From Bacteroidota bacterium (GTDB lineage Bacteria; Bacteroidota; Bacteroidia; B-17B0; Aurantibacillaceae): a stretch of 13,932 nucleotides of DNA. Numbering within the stretch: position 1 is the stretch's first letter; each line of letters starts with the position of its first letter. The DNA lies in assembly GCA_025360565.1 (NCBI GenBank), contig JANYBY010000017.1, positions 1-13,932 on the forward strand, in the 5' to 3' direction. This document shows, piece by piece, positions 6,193 through 13,932 of the stretch. The notes beneath the pieces were generated by a model. The model ran no database searches. It worked only from the letters and a program-made list of their open reading frames with translations, and had not been told where the DNA came from. Made by a program: the position numbers and the translations under genes.

Positions 6193-7773
6193 TTAAAACT
6201 CGCTCTTAACATGAAACTTAATATCCGGGAATTTTTCCTGCGCCATTTGTAAGAGCCAGGCGCTCTCGGCTAAAAAAACAGGGCGGCCTTCTTTATCCAG
6301 TGCAATGTGCGCGTTTCTATCCTGCATAAACGCGTCCAATTTTTTCTTGTCATCGCAGCTTATCCATAGTGCCTTATACAAAGTTACCTGATCAAAACTC
6401 GCGCTGGCATTGTACTCCGACTTTAATCGGTGCTGTATAACTTCAAACTGTAATGCTCCCACGGTGCCAATTACTTTTCGTCCGTCAACTTTCCTTGTAA
6501 ATAATTGCGCCACGCCTTCATCCGTTAACTGCTCCAACCCCTTTTGCAGTTGTTTGGTTTTCATTGGGTCTTTATTATTTACGTAACGAAATAACTCCGG
6601 CGAAAAACTTGGAATCCCTTTAAAATTAAAATTTACACCTTCAGTTAAAGTATCGCCTATTTTAAAATTACCGGCATCGTACAAACCAATTACATCACCT
6701 GGAAAAGCTTCATCAATAACCGATTTTTGCTGCGCCATAAATGCGGTGGGATTACTGAAACGTAATTCTTTATCATCGCGCACATGATGGTAATATTTAT
6801 TTCTTTCAAATGTACCTGAGCAAATTCTTAAAAATGCTATCCTGTCCCTGTGTTTTGGATCTAAATTGGCATGAATTTTAAAAACAAATCCACTAAATTT
6901 TTTATCTTCAGGTTTTACAATGCCGTGATCAGTCTCGCGCTCCTTTGGGCCGGGTGCTATCTCCACAAAACAATCCAGCAATTCGTGGATCCCAAAATTA
7001 TTTACCGCACTTCCAAAAAACACCGGCGAAATTTGTCCCTCCAAATATTTTTTTGTATCCAATGTATCATACACACCATCTATCAGATCAACATCCGCAC
7101 GCAATTGCAAAGCAAAATCAACCCCTACTCTTTCATCAATGTGTTTATCGTTTATATCGGTAATTTTTAAGCGTTCTTCAACAGTTGTTTTACTATCGCC
7201 CTGAAATAAATTGAGCGACTTATCCGTTAAATTATAAACGCCTTTAAAGGATTTACCAATACCAATTGGCCAGGTGAGCGGCCGTACTTTTATTTTTAAT
7301 TCTTTTTCAATTTCATCTAACAGATCAAAAGGATTTTGTCCTTCTCTATCCATTTTATTTATAAAAACTATCACGGGGGTATTTCGCATGCGACACACTT
7401 CAAGCAATTTTCTTGTCTGCGGTTCAACGCCCTTTACACAATCGATCACCATTATTACACTATCAACTGCGCTTAGCGTACGATAAGTATCTTCCGCAAA
7501 ATCTTCGTGCCCGGGTGTATCTAAAATGTTTACTTTATAATTTTTATAATCAAAGGCCATAACCGATGTTGAAACGGAAATTCCTCTTTGTTTTTCTATC
7601 TCCATAAAATCGGAGGTAGTTGCTTTTTTTATTTTATTTGATTTTACGGCACCCGCTGTTTGAATGGCACCGCCAAAGAGCAACAATTTTTCGGTGAGCG
7701 TAGTTTTACCTGCATCGGGATGCGCAATGATTGCAAATGTTCTGCGGCGTTTTATTTCTTCGGCAAATGTCAT
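6193..7773 (-). CDS. prfC: Peptide chain release factor 3 (RF3)
   Basis: RF3 is a translational GTPase that removes RF1 and RF2 from the ribosome after peptide release. The 526-residue product is the usual length and collinear with the family. It has G1 AHPDAGKTT (residues 17-25), G2 RGIS (63-66), G3 DTPGHEDF (85-92) and G4 NKMD (139-142). A beta-barrel domain 2 follows, with FSGFVFKI and DRIAFLRICSG, then the RF3-specific C-terminal domain with GTVGALQFEV. AHPDAGKTT and the RGISV switch separate RF3 from EF-G and EF-Tu. The ATG at 7773 is the only sensible start; a promoter lies 20 bases upstream and diverges from that of the PD40/OmpA gene. The 3' end abuts a repeat element. Confidence 0.97.
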   Translation of the reverse strand: MTFAEEIKRRRTFAIIAHPDAGKTTLTEKLLLFGGAIQTAGAVKSNKIKKATTSDFMEIEKQRGISVSTSVMAFDYKNYKVNILDTPGHEDFAEDTYRTLSAVDSVIMVIDCVKGVEPQTRKLLEVCRMRNTPVIVFINKMDREGQNPFDLLDEIEKELKIKVRPLTWPIGIGKSFKGVYNLTDKSLNLFQGDSKTTVEERLKITDINDKHIDERVGVDFALQLRADVDLIDGVYDTLDTKKYLEGQISPVFFGSAVNNFGIHELLDCFVEIAPGPKERETDHGIVKPEDKKFSGFVFKIHANLDPKHRDRIAFLRICSGTFERNKYYHHVRDDKELRFSNPTAFMAQQKSVIDEAFPGDVIGLYDAGNFKIGDTLTEGVNFNFKGIPSFSPELFRYVNNKDPMKTKQLQKGLEQLTDEGVAQLFTRKVDGRKVIGTVGALQFEVIQHRLKSEYNASASFDQVTLYKALWISCDDKKKLDAFMQDRNAHIALDKEGRPVFLAESAWLLQMAQEKFPDIKFHVKSEF

Positions 7774-7793
7774 TATTAAGCTTAAAAAGCCCG

Positions 7794-7826
7794 CAAAGAT
7801 AGAAAAATAGAGGGTTTATTCGCAAA
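7794..7826 (-). promoter_or_regulatory. Promoter of prfC (Bacteroidota type)
   Basis: On the minus strand TTTG (7826-7823) is followed by 21 bases and then TATCTTTG (7801-7794), an exact match to the -7 consensus TAnnTTTG with a -33 TTTG at normal spacing. The predicted transcript start is about 4 bases further on, giving a leader of about 17 bases before the ATG at 7773. Confidence 0.7.
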
Positions 7827-7887
7827 AAACGCAAGGAATAAATGGAATTTTGCCCCTTTTACACCATGCATATTTGAAATAAAATGA

Positions 7888-7895
7888 TATCTTTG
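7888..7895 (+). promoter_or_regulatory. -7 box of the PD40/OmpA-like gene promoter
   Basis: TATCTTTG matches the Bacteroidota -7 consensus exactly and lies 21 bases before the ATG at 7917, the same distance as in prfC. No TTTG is found at the expected -33 spacing (one at 7873 is too close). The box lies downstream of an earlier in-frame ATG (7884), so the true start must be the later one. Confidence 0.6.
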
Positions 7896-7916
7896 CCTCT
7901 TATTAAAAGTTTAAAA

Positions 7917-10541
7917 ATGAGGAAGTTATTTGCTTTAGTTTTAGTCGTTTTTGCGTTCAATTTAAAATCGCAAATTAAACCGGGTGGCACCTATAAAGAA
8001 TATTTTCAAGAAGGTTCCTTCCTTCTTTTGGAAGATAACTATCCAATGGCACAAGAAAATTTTCAGGCGGCTTACGAGCTCGATTCAACTTCGGCCAACA
8101 TTAATTATATGATAGGTGTTTGCTATTTGCATTCGGCTACCGAAAAAGCAAATGCCGAAATTCATTTAGAAAGAGCAGTTAAAATGGTTTCAACAAGTTA
8201 TAAAACAGATGATGCCAGCGAAAAAGCAGCGCCCCCTTTGGCGCATTATTTTTACGGACAAGCGCTGCACATTAATTACAAATTTGATGAAGCTACCGTG
8301 CAGTACAATAATTTTGCGAAATATGTAAGCGCTAAAGACAAAGGTTGGAAAAAAATGCTCGACCGCGAAAGAGCAACTTGTGCATACGCCAAAGAAATGA
8401 CGGCAATACCTTTACCATTTCAGATCACGAATTTGGGCGATAGCATTAATAGTCAGTATCCTGATTATAGTCCGGTATTAAGCGCAGATGAAAGGATGTT
8501 GATCTATACAACCCGCCGGCCAACTACAACAGGCGGTTTAAAAGACCTTACAGGGTTTTATAACGAAGATGTTGTTGTTTCTTACAAAGATGATAAAGGT
8601 AATTGGAGCTCACCTGTTCCCATCTCCATGAATATTAACTCAAGCGGAATGGAAGCCTCCATTAATTTAACACCTGACGGACAAACATTGATCCTGTACA
8701 AGGATAACGGAGATGGCATGAGCGGGAATATTTATTACAGCACCTATGACGGTAAGGACTGGAGCCCTTTAAAAACATTTGGTTCGGATATCAATTCCAA
8801 ATATCAGGAATCGCACGCATGTTTAAGTGCGGATGGAAATTTATTATTTTTTGTTTCCGACCGTCCGGGTGGATTTGGCGGAAAAGATATTTACCGTTGT
8901 GTAAAATTACCAAACAAACAATGGAGCAAAGCTTTAAACATGGGCCCTGACATTAACACGGAATATGATGAAGACGGCGCATTCATTCACCCCGACGGAA
9001 AAACATTTTTCTTCGCGTCAAAAGGCCACAAGACCATTGGAGGTTTTGATATTATGTTCGCTACTATTACCGAAGATAATAAATTTTCGGAAGTTTCAAA
9101 TATCGGTTATCCTGTAAATACTACCGATGATGATGTGTTCTTTGTAACATCTCCCGATGGTAAACGTTCTTATTTTTCATCCGCAAAAGCGGGAGGCGTT
9201 GGAGAAAAAGATATTTATTTGGTTTCCATTCCCGATGCAAAAGAAAAACCCCTTGCCTTATTTAAGGGACAAATTATTCCGGCAGAAGGTGAAAAATTAC
9301 CCGATGATATTGTAATTGTTGTAAGCTATAAACAAACGAACGAAATTATTGGTACTTACCGACCAAAATTTGTTAATGGAACCTTTTCAACCATTTTACC
9401 TCCTGGCAAAGAGTATAATTTTTCTTACCAGTCAAACGACGAAGAATTTTATAACGAAGATGTTTTTGTAACTGATGATCTGTCTTATCAGGAAATTAAA
9501 CGCGAAGTTAATTTAGAGCCCGTTAAATTATTGGGTAAAGTACGCGCCAAACAAAAAGCCATTTTATTGAACGTGGTTGTGTTTGATAATAACAAAACTA
9601 AAAAAGGACAATCGGGCGCAAAGCTTACCATTACTGAGGTTGGCGGCAACAGCAAAACATTTGATTGCAACGCGAACGGTAAATACGATGGCATTGCTTT
9701 ACAACCTGAGAAAAAATATACTGTTTACGCCGAAATTGGCGGAAAAAAATCTCCCGTTACGGATGTTAGCACAATGGGTATTAAATCCGGAAAAGTTACC
9801 AACGCATTAATTTACATGAGCGGCAAATCAGAAAAAATAGTTTCTAAAGATCTGCTTTTGGATGTAACCGTAAAAAATATCAAGACTAAAAAGCTGATTG
9901 CGAATGCGAGTGTAACTTTAACCGATGCCGATGGAAATAAAAAAGATGTAACTACCGATGACAAAGGTATGGTTAAAGGAATTGAATTAAGTGCAGATAC
10001 AAAATACGAATTAGTGGCGGCTAACGAGGGCAATGTTTCTGAAAAAACTTCATTTAATACCGATGGCATTAAAGGCGGGAAAACTATCGCCAAAACACTT
10101 TTAGTTGGAGGAGCGCCTGTTGTAGTTACTAATAACACAAATAATAATACTAGTAATACCCCTGCAAACACGTCGCCTGCAGATTACGAATTTTTCTTTA
10201 AATACAATATTCACCAAAGTGATGAGAATCCTGAGTGGATCGCGTTTATTGACAATATTGTAGAAAAAAGCAAAAAGAGAAGTGTAAGTATTAGTGTTAA
10301 AGGAAGTGCTTCTCGTGTGCCAACAAAAGTTTTTGCAAAAGGAAATCCTGAGTTAGCAGCAACCCGCGCTTCAAAATTAGTTGAACGTATTAAGGAGGCT
10401 GTAACTGCAAAAGGCGGCGAAGTTAAAAAATTACGTTTCTCAAAAAGTTCGGTTGTTGGCGGACCAAGGTATAACGATGATGCTGTTTTAGGTATGGAAA
10501 AATATCAGAAACATCAGTTTGTTAAAGCCAAGGCACGTTAA
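7917..10541 (+). CDS. TPR/PD40/OmpA-like envelope protein with PorE-like architecture
   Basis: Starting at 7917 rather than 7884 gives a clean signal peptide (MRKLFALVLVVFAFNLKSQ) and agrees with the upstream -7 box. The 874-residue product has TPR-like helices (about 20-140) and then a PD40 beta-propeller of about five repeats (about 175-435), with SADERMLIYTTRRP, SADGNLLFFVSDRPGGFGG and SPDGKRSYFSS. A carboxypeptidase-regulatory-like segment follows (about 444-540), then two tandem beta-sandwich modules (about 549-636 and 646-728) and a divergent OmpA-like domain (about 754-874). TPR-propeller-CRD-OmpA is the order described for PorE, which anchors the type IX secretion core to peptidoglycan, but many paralogues share it, so I do not assign porE. 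The OmpA part keeps the helix NPELAATRASKLVERI but has GSASRVPT where the peptidoglycan-binding GxTD motif is expected. Confidence 0.88.
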   Translation: MRKLFALVLVVFAFNLKSQIKPGGTYKEYFQEGSFLLLEDNYPMAQENFQAAYELDSTSANINYMIGVCYLHSATEKANAEIHLERAVKMVSTSYKTDDASEKAAPPLAHYFYGQALHINYKFDEATVQYNNFAKYVSAKDKGWKKMLDRERATCAYAKEMTAIPLPFQITNLGDSINSQYPDYSPVLSADERMLIYTTRRPTTTGGLKDLTGFYNEDVVVSYKDDKGNWSSPVPISMNINSSGMEASINLTPDGQTLILYKDNGDGMSGNIYYSTYDGKDWSPLKTFGSDINSKYQESHACLSADGNLLFFVSDRPGGFGGKDIYRCVKLPNKQWSKALNMGPDINTEYDEDGAFIHPDGKTFFFASKGHKTIGGFDIMFATITEDNKFSEVSNIGYPVNTTDDDVFFVTSPDGKRSYFSSAKAGGVGEKDIYLVSIPDAKEKPLALFKGQIIPAEGEKLPDDIVIVVSYKQTNEIIGTYRPKFVNGTFSTILPPGKEYNFSYQSNDEEFYNEDVFVTDDLSYQEIKREVNLEPVKLLGKVRAKQKAILLNVVVFDNNKTKKGQSGAKLTITEVGGNSKTFDCNANGKYDGIALQPEKKYTVYAEIGGKKSPVTDVSTMGIKSGKVTNALIYMSGKSEKIVSKDLLLDVTVKNIKTKKLIANASVTLTDADGNKKDVTTDDKGMVKGIELSADTKYELVAANEGNVSEKTSFNTDGIKGGKTIAKTLLVGGAPVVVTNNTNNNTSNTPANTSPADYEFFFKYNIHQSDENPEWIAFIDNIVEKSKKRSVSISVKGSASRVPTKVFAKGNPELAATRASKLVERIKEAVTAKGGEVKKLRFSKSSVVGGPRYNDDAVLGMEKYQKHQFVKAKAR

Positions 10542-10632
10542 AAAATTAATAATTTGATAATAGATATTGGTTAAATTTTAATTTAATACTTCTTTTTGCA
10601 AATTTCTATCTTAAAACTTTAAATTATTCATC

Positions 10633-11865
10633 ATGCCAAAGATCTCATTTAAGGCCAATGCCATGCCGGCATCACCCATCCGTAAGCTTGTACCATTTGC
10701 CGACGCGGCAAAAAAAAGAGGTGTAAAAATTTACCATTTAAATATTGGCCAGCCCGATATTGAAACACCGTCTTCTTTTATGAACGCGGTAAAAAATACC
10801 GACATAAAAGTGCTGGAATACAGCCACAGCGCAGGTAATGAAAGTTATCGCAAAAAATTATGCGGGTATTATAAAACCTACGATATTAATGTGGAGGCAA
10901 GCGATGTAATAATTACTTGCGGCGGAAGCGAAGCCATCTCTATCGCTATGATGAGTTGTTTTAATCCCGGTGACGAAATAATTATTCCGGAACCATTTTA
11001 CGCCAACTATAACGGTTTCAGCTGTGCCGCCAATGTAATTGTTAAACCCATTATCAGCACCATTGAAAATGGTTTTGCCTTACCTCCTATTTCTGAATTT
11101 GAAAAAGTAATCACGCCAAAAACTAAAGGTATAATGATCTGTAACCCGAGCAACCCAACGGGTGGATTATATACCAAAGCCGAATTGGAAGCTCTGCGCG
11201 ATCTGGTAAAAAAATACGACCTGTTTTTATTGAGCGATGAAGTGTACCGCGAATTTTGTTACGACGGTAAACAATACTTTAGCGCCATGCAATTAAGCGG
11301 CATTGAAAACAATGTTGTTTTATTAGATTCTATCAGCAAACGCTACAGTGCTTGCGGAGCGCGTATTGGCGCTATCATCAGCAAAAATAAAGAAGTAATG
11401 GGCGCGGCATTAAAATTCGCACAAGCAAGATTAAGTCCTCCGGGTCTTGCTCAAATTGGCGCCGAAGCCGCCTTAGATACACCGCAAAGTTATTTTGACG
11501 GGGTAAAAAAAGAATACATCGCGCGAAGAGATTTTGTAATTGAGGCATTAAATAAAATTCCGGGAGTATTTTGCCCGAAGCCAAGCGGCGCGTTTTATTG
11601 CATTGCTCGTTTGCCGATTGATAATTCGGATAAATTTTGCCAATGGCTTTTGGAAGATTTTAATTTTAATTCGGAAACCGTAATGATGGCCCCTGCCACG
11701 GGCTTTTACTCAACCCCCGATGCAGGCATTGATGAAGTAAGGATTGCTTACGTTTTAAAAATTGAAGATCTTAAACATTCTATAAATTGTTTGGCAGAAG
11801 CGTTAAAAGTTTATCCCGGAAAAACTGCCGGTAAAAAAACAAACAATCATTTACAAAATGGATAG
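10633..11865 (+). CDS. PLP-dependent aminotransferase, class I/II (aspartate aminotransferase-like)
   Basis: A 410-residue fold-type I aminotransferase, cytoplasmic, transferring an amino group between an amino acid and a 2-oxo acid through PLP. Family motifs are in order: LNIGQPDIETP (36-46), GGSEAI (97-102, phosphate loop), NPSNPTGG (171-178, with Asn174 expected near the PLP ring), SDEVYREF (201-208, Asp202 pairing with the pyridine nitrogen) and SISKRYSACGARIG (233-246, Lys236 forming the Schiff base). A conserved Arg for the substrate carboxylate is expected in the C-terminal part (VRIAYV). Substrate is uncertain: aspartate, alanine or aromatic acids are possible. A weak -7-like TATCTTAA (10607-10614) lies 18 bases before the ATG. 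The last 8 bases overlap the start of the lipoprotein gene (ATGGATAG), suggesting co-transcription. Confidence 0.92.
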   Translation: MPKISFKANAMPASPIRKLVPFADAAKKRGVKIYHLNIGQPDIETPSSFMNAVKNTDIKVLEYSHSAGNESYRKKLCGYYKTYDINVEASDVIITCGGSEAISIAMMSCFNPGDEIIIPEPFYANYNGFSCAANVIVKPIISTIENGFALPPISEFEKVITPKTKGIMICNPSNPTGGLYTKAELEALRDLVKKYDLFLLSDEVYREFCYDGKQYFSAMQLSGIENNVVLLDSISKRYSACGARIGAIISKNKEVMGAALKFAQARLSPPGLAQIGAEAALDTPQSYFDGVKKEYIARRDFVIEALNKIPGVFCPKPSGAFYCIARLPIDNSDKFCQWLLEDFNFNSETVMMAPATGFYSTPDAGIDEVRIAYVLKIEDLKHSINCLAEALKVYPGKTAGKKTNNHLQNG

Positions 11866-12496
11866 GCGTTTTTTTGTTTTATTTTTCTTAATCATTCTCT
11901 TCTCGTGTAATAATCCCGAAGGAAAATCGTTTGATGAAAAAAGCAAAATTGATTCAGTAAAAAACGAACCCATTGTTTTAGTAAAACCCGAAGCAAAAAA
12001 GAGCGAGGCTTTTAGCGATTCGGCCGGCCCAAGAGGTGTATTTGATATGCCCGAGATCTTAACGCTTTGTGTACACGATTCGGCCAGTCTTGAAAATATG
12101 CCCAAGGCATTTTCAAAAGCGTATAGCACTTTAGAAAAAGAAATGAAAACGTTGAAATTAAAATCCAATGGTGCGCCGGGTTCTATTTATTTTAGAACCG
12201 ATCCCGAAAAAGTGGTGTTTGAATGCGTTTTTCCGATTGAAAAAATGCCGGAGGCACAGCCTAAGAATAGCATGGTGGTAGTGTTAGAATCCTGTTACAT
12301 GTACATTTATAATTATTACGGACCCTATGGCGACTTGTATTTGGCATACGACGATATACGCAAAAATTTAAAAAAGAATAAGCTGGTGCAAAACGGCCCC
12401 ATGCGCGAATTTTATATTACCGATGCCATCAAGGAAAAAGATTCTACCAAATGGCTTACCAGAATTATGACGCCGGTTGGGAAGATAAAAAAGTGA
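11858..12496 (+). CDS. Lipoprotein with GyrI-like (effector-binding) domain
   Basis: The 212-residue product has a lipoprotein signal peptide: RR, a hydrophobic core and lipobox LFSC with Cys17. A charged, flexible linker (about 18-60) leads to a domain (about 66-207) with the pattern of the GyrI/AraC effector-binding fold: KAFSKAYSTLEKEM, a paired strand FECVFPIEK, the hallmark YGPYGDLYLAY (154-164), then MREFYITD (182-189) with the usual Glu, and the closing IMTPV. GyrI-like domains bind small molecules or DNA gyrase in the cytoplasm; placing one behind a lipobox puts it in the periplasm or at the outer membrane. The ATG overlaps the aminotransferase stop by 8 bases, so coupled expression is likely. 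Its TGA directly abuts the stop of the convergent gene. Ligand unknown; no DNA-binding domain is present. Confidence 0.78.
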   Translation: MDRRFFVLFFLIILFSCNNPEGKSFDEKSKIDSVKNEPIVLVKPEAKKSEAFSDSAGPRGVFDMPEILTLCVHDSASLENMPKAFSKAYSTLEKEMKTLKLKSNGAPGSIYFRTDPEKVVFECVFPIEKMPEAQPKNSMVVVLESCYMYIYNYYGPYGDLYLAYDDIRKNLKKNKLVQNGPMREFYITDAIKEKDSTKWLTRIMTPVGKIKK

Positions 12497-13564
12497 TCAC
12501 CTTCCCGCCCTTCCCACCGAACCAAAATCGTATTTTAGTTTTATGATGCGGATGGTTTTGTTTATAGGATCGCGGATAACCAGAGAATTCAATAATTTAT
12601 TTTGCTCATCGGTTACATAACTTAATTCTTTTAATAGCACATTGTTCTTATATTGTTTTTCAGTGTACAATTCATTGTTTTTATCGTATTCGTAAGTTCT
12701 TTTAATAATTACCTCGTTGTTGGCATTGCCTTTAAACTCGGCCATGGTAAGGCGATTGCCCGCATAGTTAAACTTTTGTTCCTGCATGATCCACGCCGCT
12801 GCGGTATAATGTTCAAAGATGGATTTTTTATTTCCCAAACTGTCGTAATTAATGGTTTGTTCTTTATACGGGCGGTTCTCATTGTTCAGCAAAATACATT
12901 TTAATTGCCCGGAAGAATATTTTTTGTACTGCAAGCTATCTTCACTCAATAATAATTGTCCGCCCAAAATAAAAATGGTTTTATCCTTGCTGTTATTGGT
13001 TTCGCGAAACCTTAACTCTTTTGTAACGTTGCCCGATGAATCGTGTCGGTAATAACGGCTTTCATAAAATAAGGCGCCATCGTGGTAACGCTTTAAAATT
13101 AAATTTTTACCGGAATAAAAATAGGAAGTACTGACGGTATCATAAACGTATTCATTGTGCGATTCAACCGTTGAATAACTTGTACGCTTTCTTCCCCTTC
13201 CGTGGGAAGCCATTACTGTAGTTTGTTTTTCAATTGTTTTAATAATATTGGTGTAATAAAAGCGGGCAAGTTGTCCATTGGTATCAAATTCATATGTCTC
13301 CACCAGGTTTTTATCTACCACCAATTCAAAATCCGCTTTATCCACCACTTCAAACACAATGCGTTTAATGTTCTTCATTTTAATGACTTCCGCATTAAAA
13401 TTATGCTGTACTTCAAAAGCGGTTTCAGGAGTTGGGATCAATACCTGGGCTTTGGCACCGGTAAATAATAAAACAAATAAAATAATTGCCGCCTTGCCTA
13501 CCGGTAGGCGCGTAAATGGGACATTTGGGGACTTATTGGACACATATATGTTTGTTGTAAACAT
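12497..13564 (-). CDS. Exported protein with YD-like repeats, unknown function
   Basis: I start at the ATG at 13564; the frame also opens at a TTG at 13606 overlapping the stop of the upstream gene. The 355-residue product has a late signal peptide: a long n-region (about 1-25), then AAIILFVLLFTGAKAQ. The rest is built of short Tyr/Asp-Asn-Gly repeats like those of YD/RHS or YwqK/MORN-type beta proteins: YEFDTNGQLARFYY, YRHDSSGNVTKELRF, INYDSLGNKKSIFEHY, FNYAGNRLTMAEF and YEYDKNNELYTEKQY. I cannot name the family. The n-region contains LPVGKA, encoded by a palindromic repeat. The tail ends VGRAGR from a purine-rich stretch immediately before the stop. It is probably exported to the periplasm or surface and co-transcribed with the YyaL-type gene. 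Confidence 0.75.
   Translation of the reverse strand: MFTTNIYVSNKSPNVPFTRLPVGKAAIILFVLLFTGAKAQVLIPTPETAFEVQHNFNAEVIKMKNIKRIVFEVVDKADFELVVDKNLVETYEFDTNGQLARFYYTNIIKTIEKQTTVMASHGRGRKRTSYSTVESHNEYVYDTVSTSYFYSGKNLILKRYHDGALFYESRYYRHDSSGNVTKELRFRETNNSKDKTIFILGGQLLLSEDSLQYKKYSSGQLKCILLNNENRPYKEQTINYDSLGNKKSIFEHYTAAAWIMQEQKFNYAGNRLTMAEFKGNANNEVIIKRTYEYDKNNELYTEKQYKNNVLLKELSYVTDEQNKLLNSLVIRDPINKTIRIIKLKYDFGSVGRAGR
13496..13509. repeat. Perfect 14-bp palindrome inside a signal-peptide coding region
   Basis: GCCTACCGGTAGGC is a perfect palindrome, GC-rich in an AT-rich setting. On the coding (minus) strand it and its flank read RLPVGKAA, just before the hydrophobic core of the exported protein's signal peptide, and supply the positive charges nearest that core. 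It resembles the repeat in murF (1492-1527). Confidence 0.7.
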
Positions 13565-13602
13565 AAATATGTTCCATAGCCAACTTTTATCAATTATTTT
13601 TC

Positions 13603-13932
13603 TCAAAATTGTTTTAGAGCCTCTTCCACCGTATCAACCGGCAATTTACAGGCATTGTTTTCGCACACATAAATAAGTGTACTACCGGCAACGAACCTGT
13701 TTAGGAGCAATGGTAAATTACTACCCGTTTGGCTTACTGCTAAAATCGTGTTTGTTAGGCTGTGTTTATGGAGGTGCAGCAGTTTTTCATTAACATTGTT
13801 ACCAACAATAGCCAATTGTTTAAAAGGATACGTTAAATGCAAGGCCAAACAGCCCCAATTGCTATAGCCGGCGCCGTAATGTTTAAGATCTTCCAATACA
13901 AAATTTAACATATCAGAAGCCTTTTTAAGATA
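13603..13932 (-). CDS. C-terminal end of a YyaL/DUF255 (thioredoxin-like plus glycosidase-fold) protein, partial
   Basis: The frame is open through the window edge (YLKKASDMLNFVLED), so the gene begins outside and only the last 109 codons are present; the Met at 13911 is internal. The segments DMLNFVLEDLKHYGAGYSNW and IYVCENNACKLPVDTVEEAL match, from memory, the ends of YyaL/SPATA20-type proteins (thioredoxin-like DUF255 domain followed by an alpha/alpha-barrel like N-acylglucosamine 2-epimerase). The biochemical role of the family is poorly defined. The TGA stop overlaps a TTG in the next frame (TTGA), so the downstream exported-protein gene is probably in the same transcript. The thioredoxin-like domain is not in view. 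Confidence 0.75.
   Translation of the reverse strand, partial: YLKKASDMLNFVLEDLKHYGAGYSNWGCLALHLTYPFKQLAIVGNNVNEKLLHLHKHSLTNTILAVSQTGSNLPLLLNRFVAGSTLIYVCENNACKLPVDTVEEALKQF

Noticed and set aside
7884..7916. Earlier ATG for the PD40/OmpA gene
   Set aside because: A perfect -7 box lies inside this extension, and the signal peptide begins cleanly at 7917.
10593..10598. TTTTTG upstream of the aminotransferase as a promoter element
   Set aside because: Spacing to the TATCTTAA at 10607 is only 8 bases, and no TAnnTTTG is found.
12497..12540. Purine-rich tail (VGRAGR) as a sign of a frameshift in the YD-like protein
   Set aside because: The frame closes normally with TGA and I have no homologue to show a missing C-terminus.

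Overview
The window looks like a chromosomal segment of a Bacteroidota bacterium. It is AT-rich. The genes have no clear Shine-Dalgarno sequences, and two have TATCTTTG boxes matching the Bacteroidota sigma factor -7 consensus TAnnTTTG. The first gene is the end of the gliding and type IX secretion lipoprotein gldJ, followed by murF, an order I recall from this phylum. The intergenic regions are full of small repeat families of a kind I associate with this phylum. I cannot fix the genus.

Layout, left to right. A partial gldJ (+) ends at a strong intrinsic terminator and is followed by murF (+, cell wall synthesis). Next is a DctA/GltP-type symporter (+), convergent with a TonB C-terminal-domain protein (-). 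A stretch of about 770 bp without a credible gene (4337-5108) holds REP-like hairpins and a MITE-like fold-back element. It leads into an orphan exported helical protein (+), which faces prfC (release factor 3, -) across another repeat-rich gap with one good terminator. prfC and a large TPR/PD40/OmpA-like envelope protein (+) diverge from a shared promoter region. A PLP aminotransferase (+) follows and overlaps a small lipoprotein with a GyrI-like fold (+). That lipoprotein abuts a convergent exported YD-like repeat protein (-). The window ends in the C-terminus of a YyaL/DUF255-family protein (-).

Functionally this is housekeeping (murF, prfC, aminotransferase) mixed with cell-envelope genes: GldJ, a PorE-like architecture, the TonB-like protein, a lipoprotein and two orphan exported proteins. 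I see no CRISPR array, prophage, integrase, transposase, tRNA or rRNA, and no convincing new multi-gene system. The most interesting signals are two palindromic repeats lying in frame inside coding sequences and encoding near-identical peptides (LPAGQAG in MurF, LPVGKAA in the exported protein), an exported GyrI-like domain, a probable tandem TonB-C protein without a normal anchor, and the density of repeat elements.
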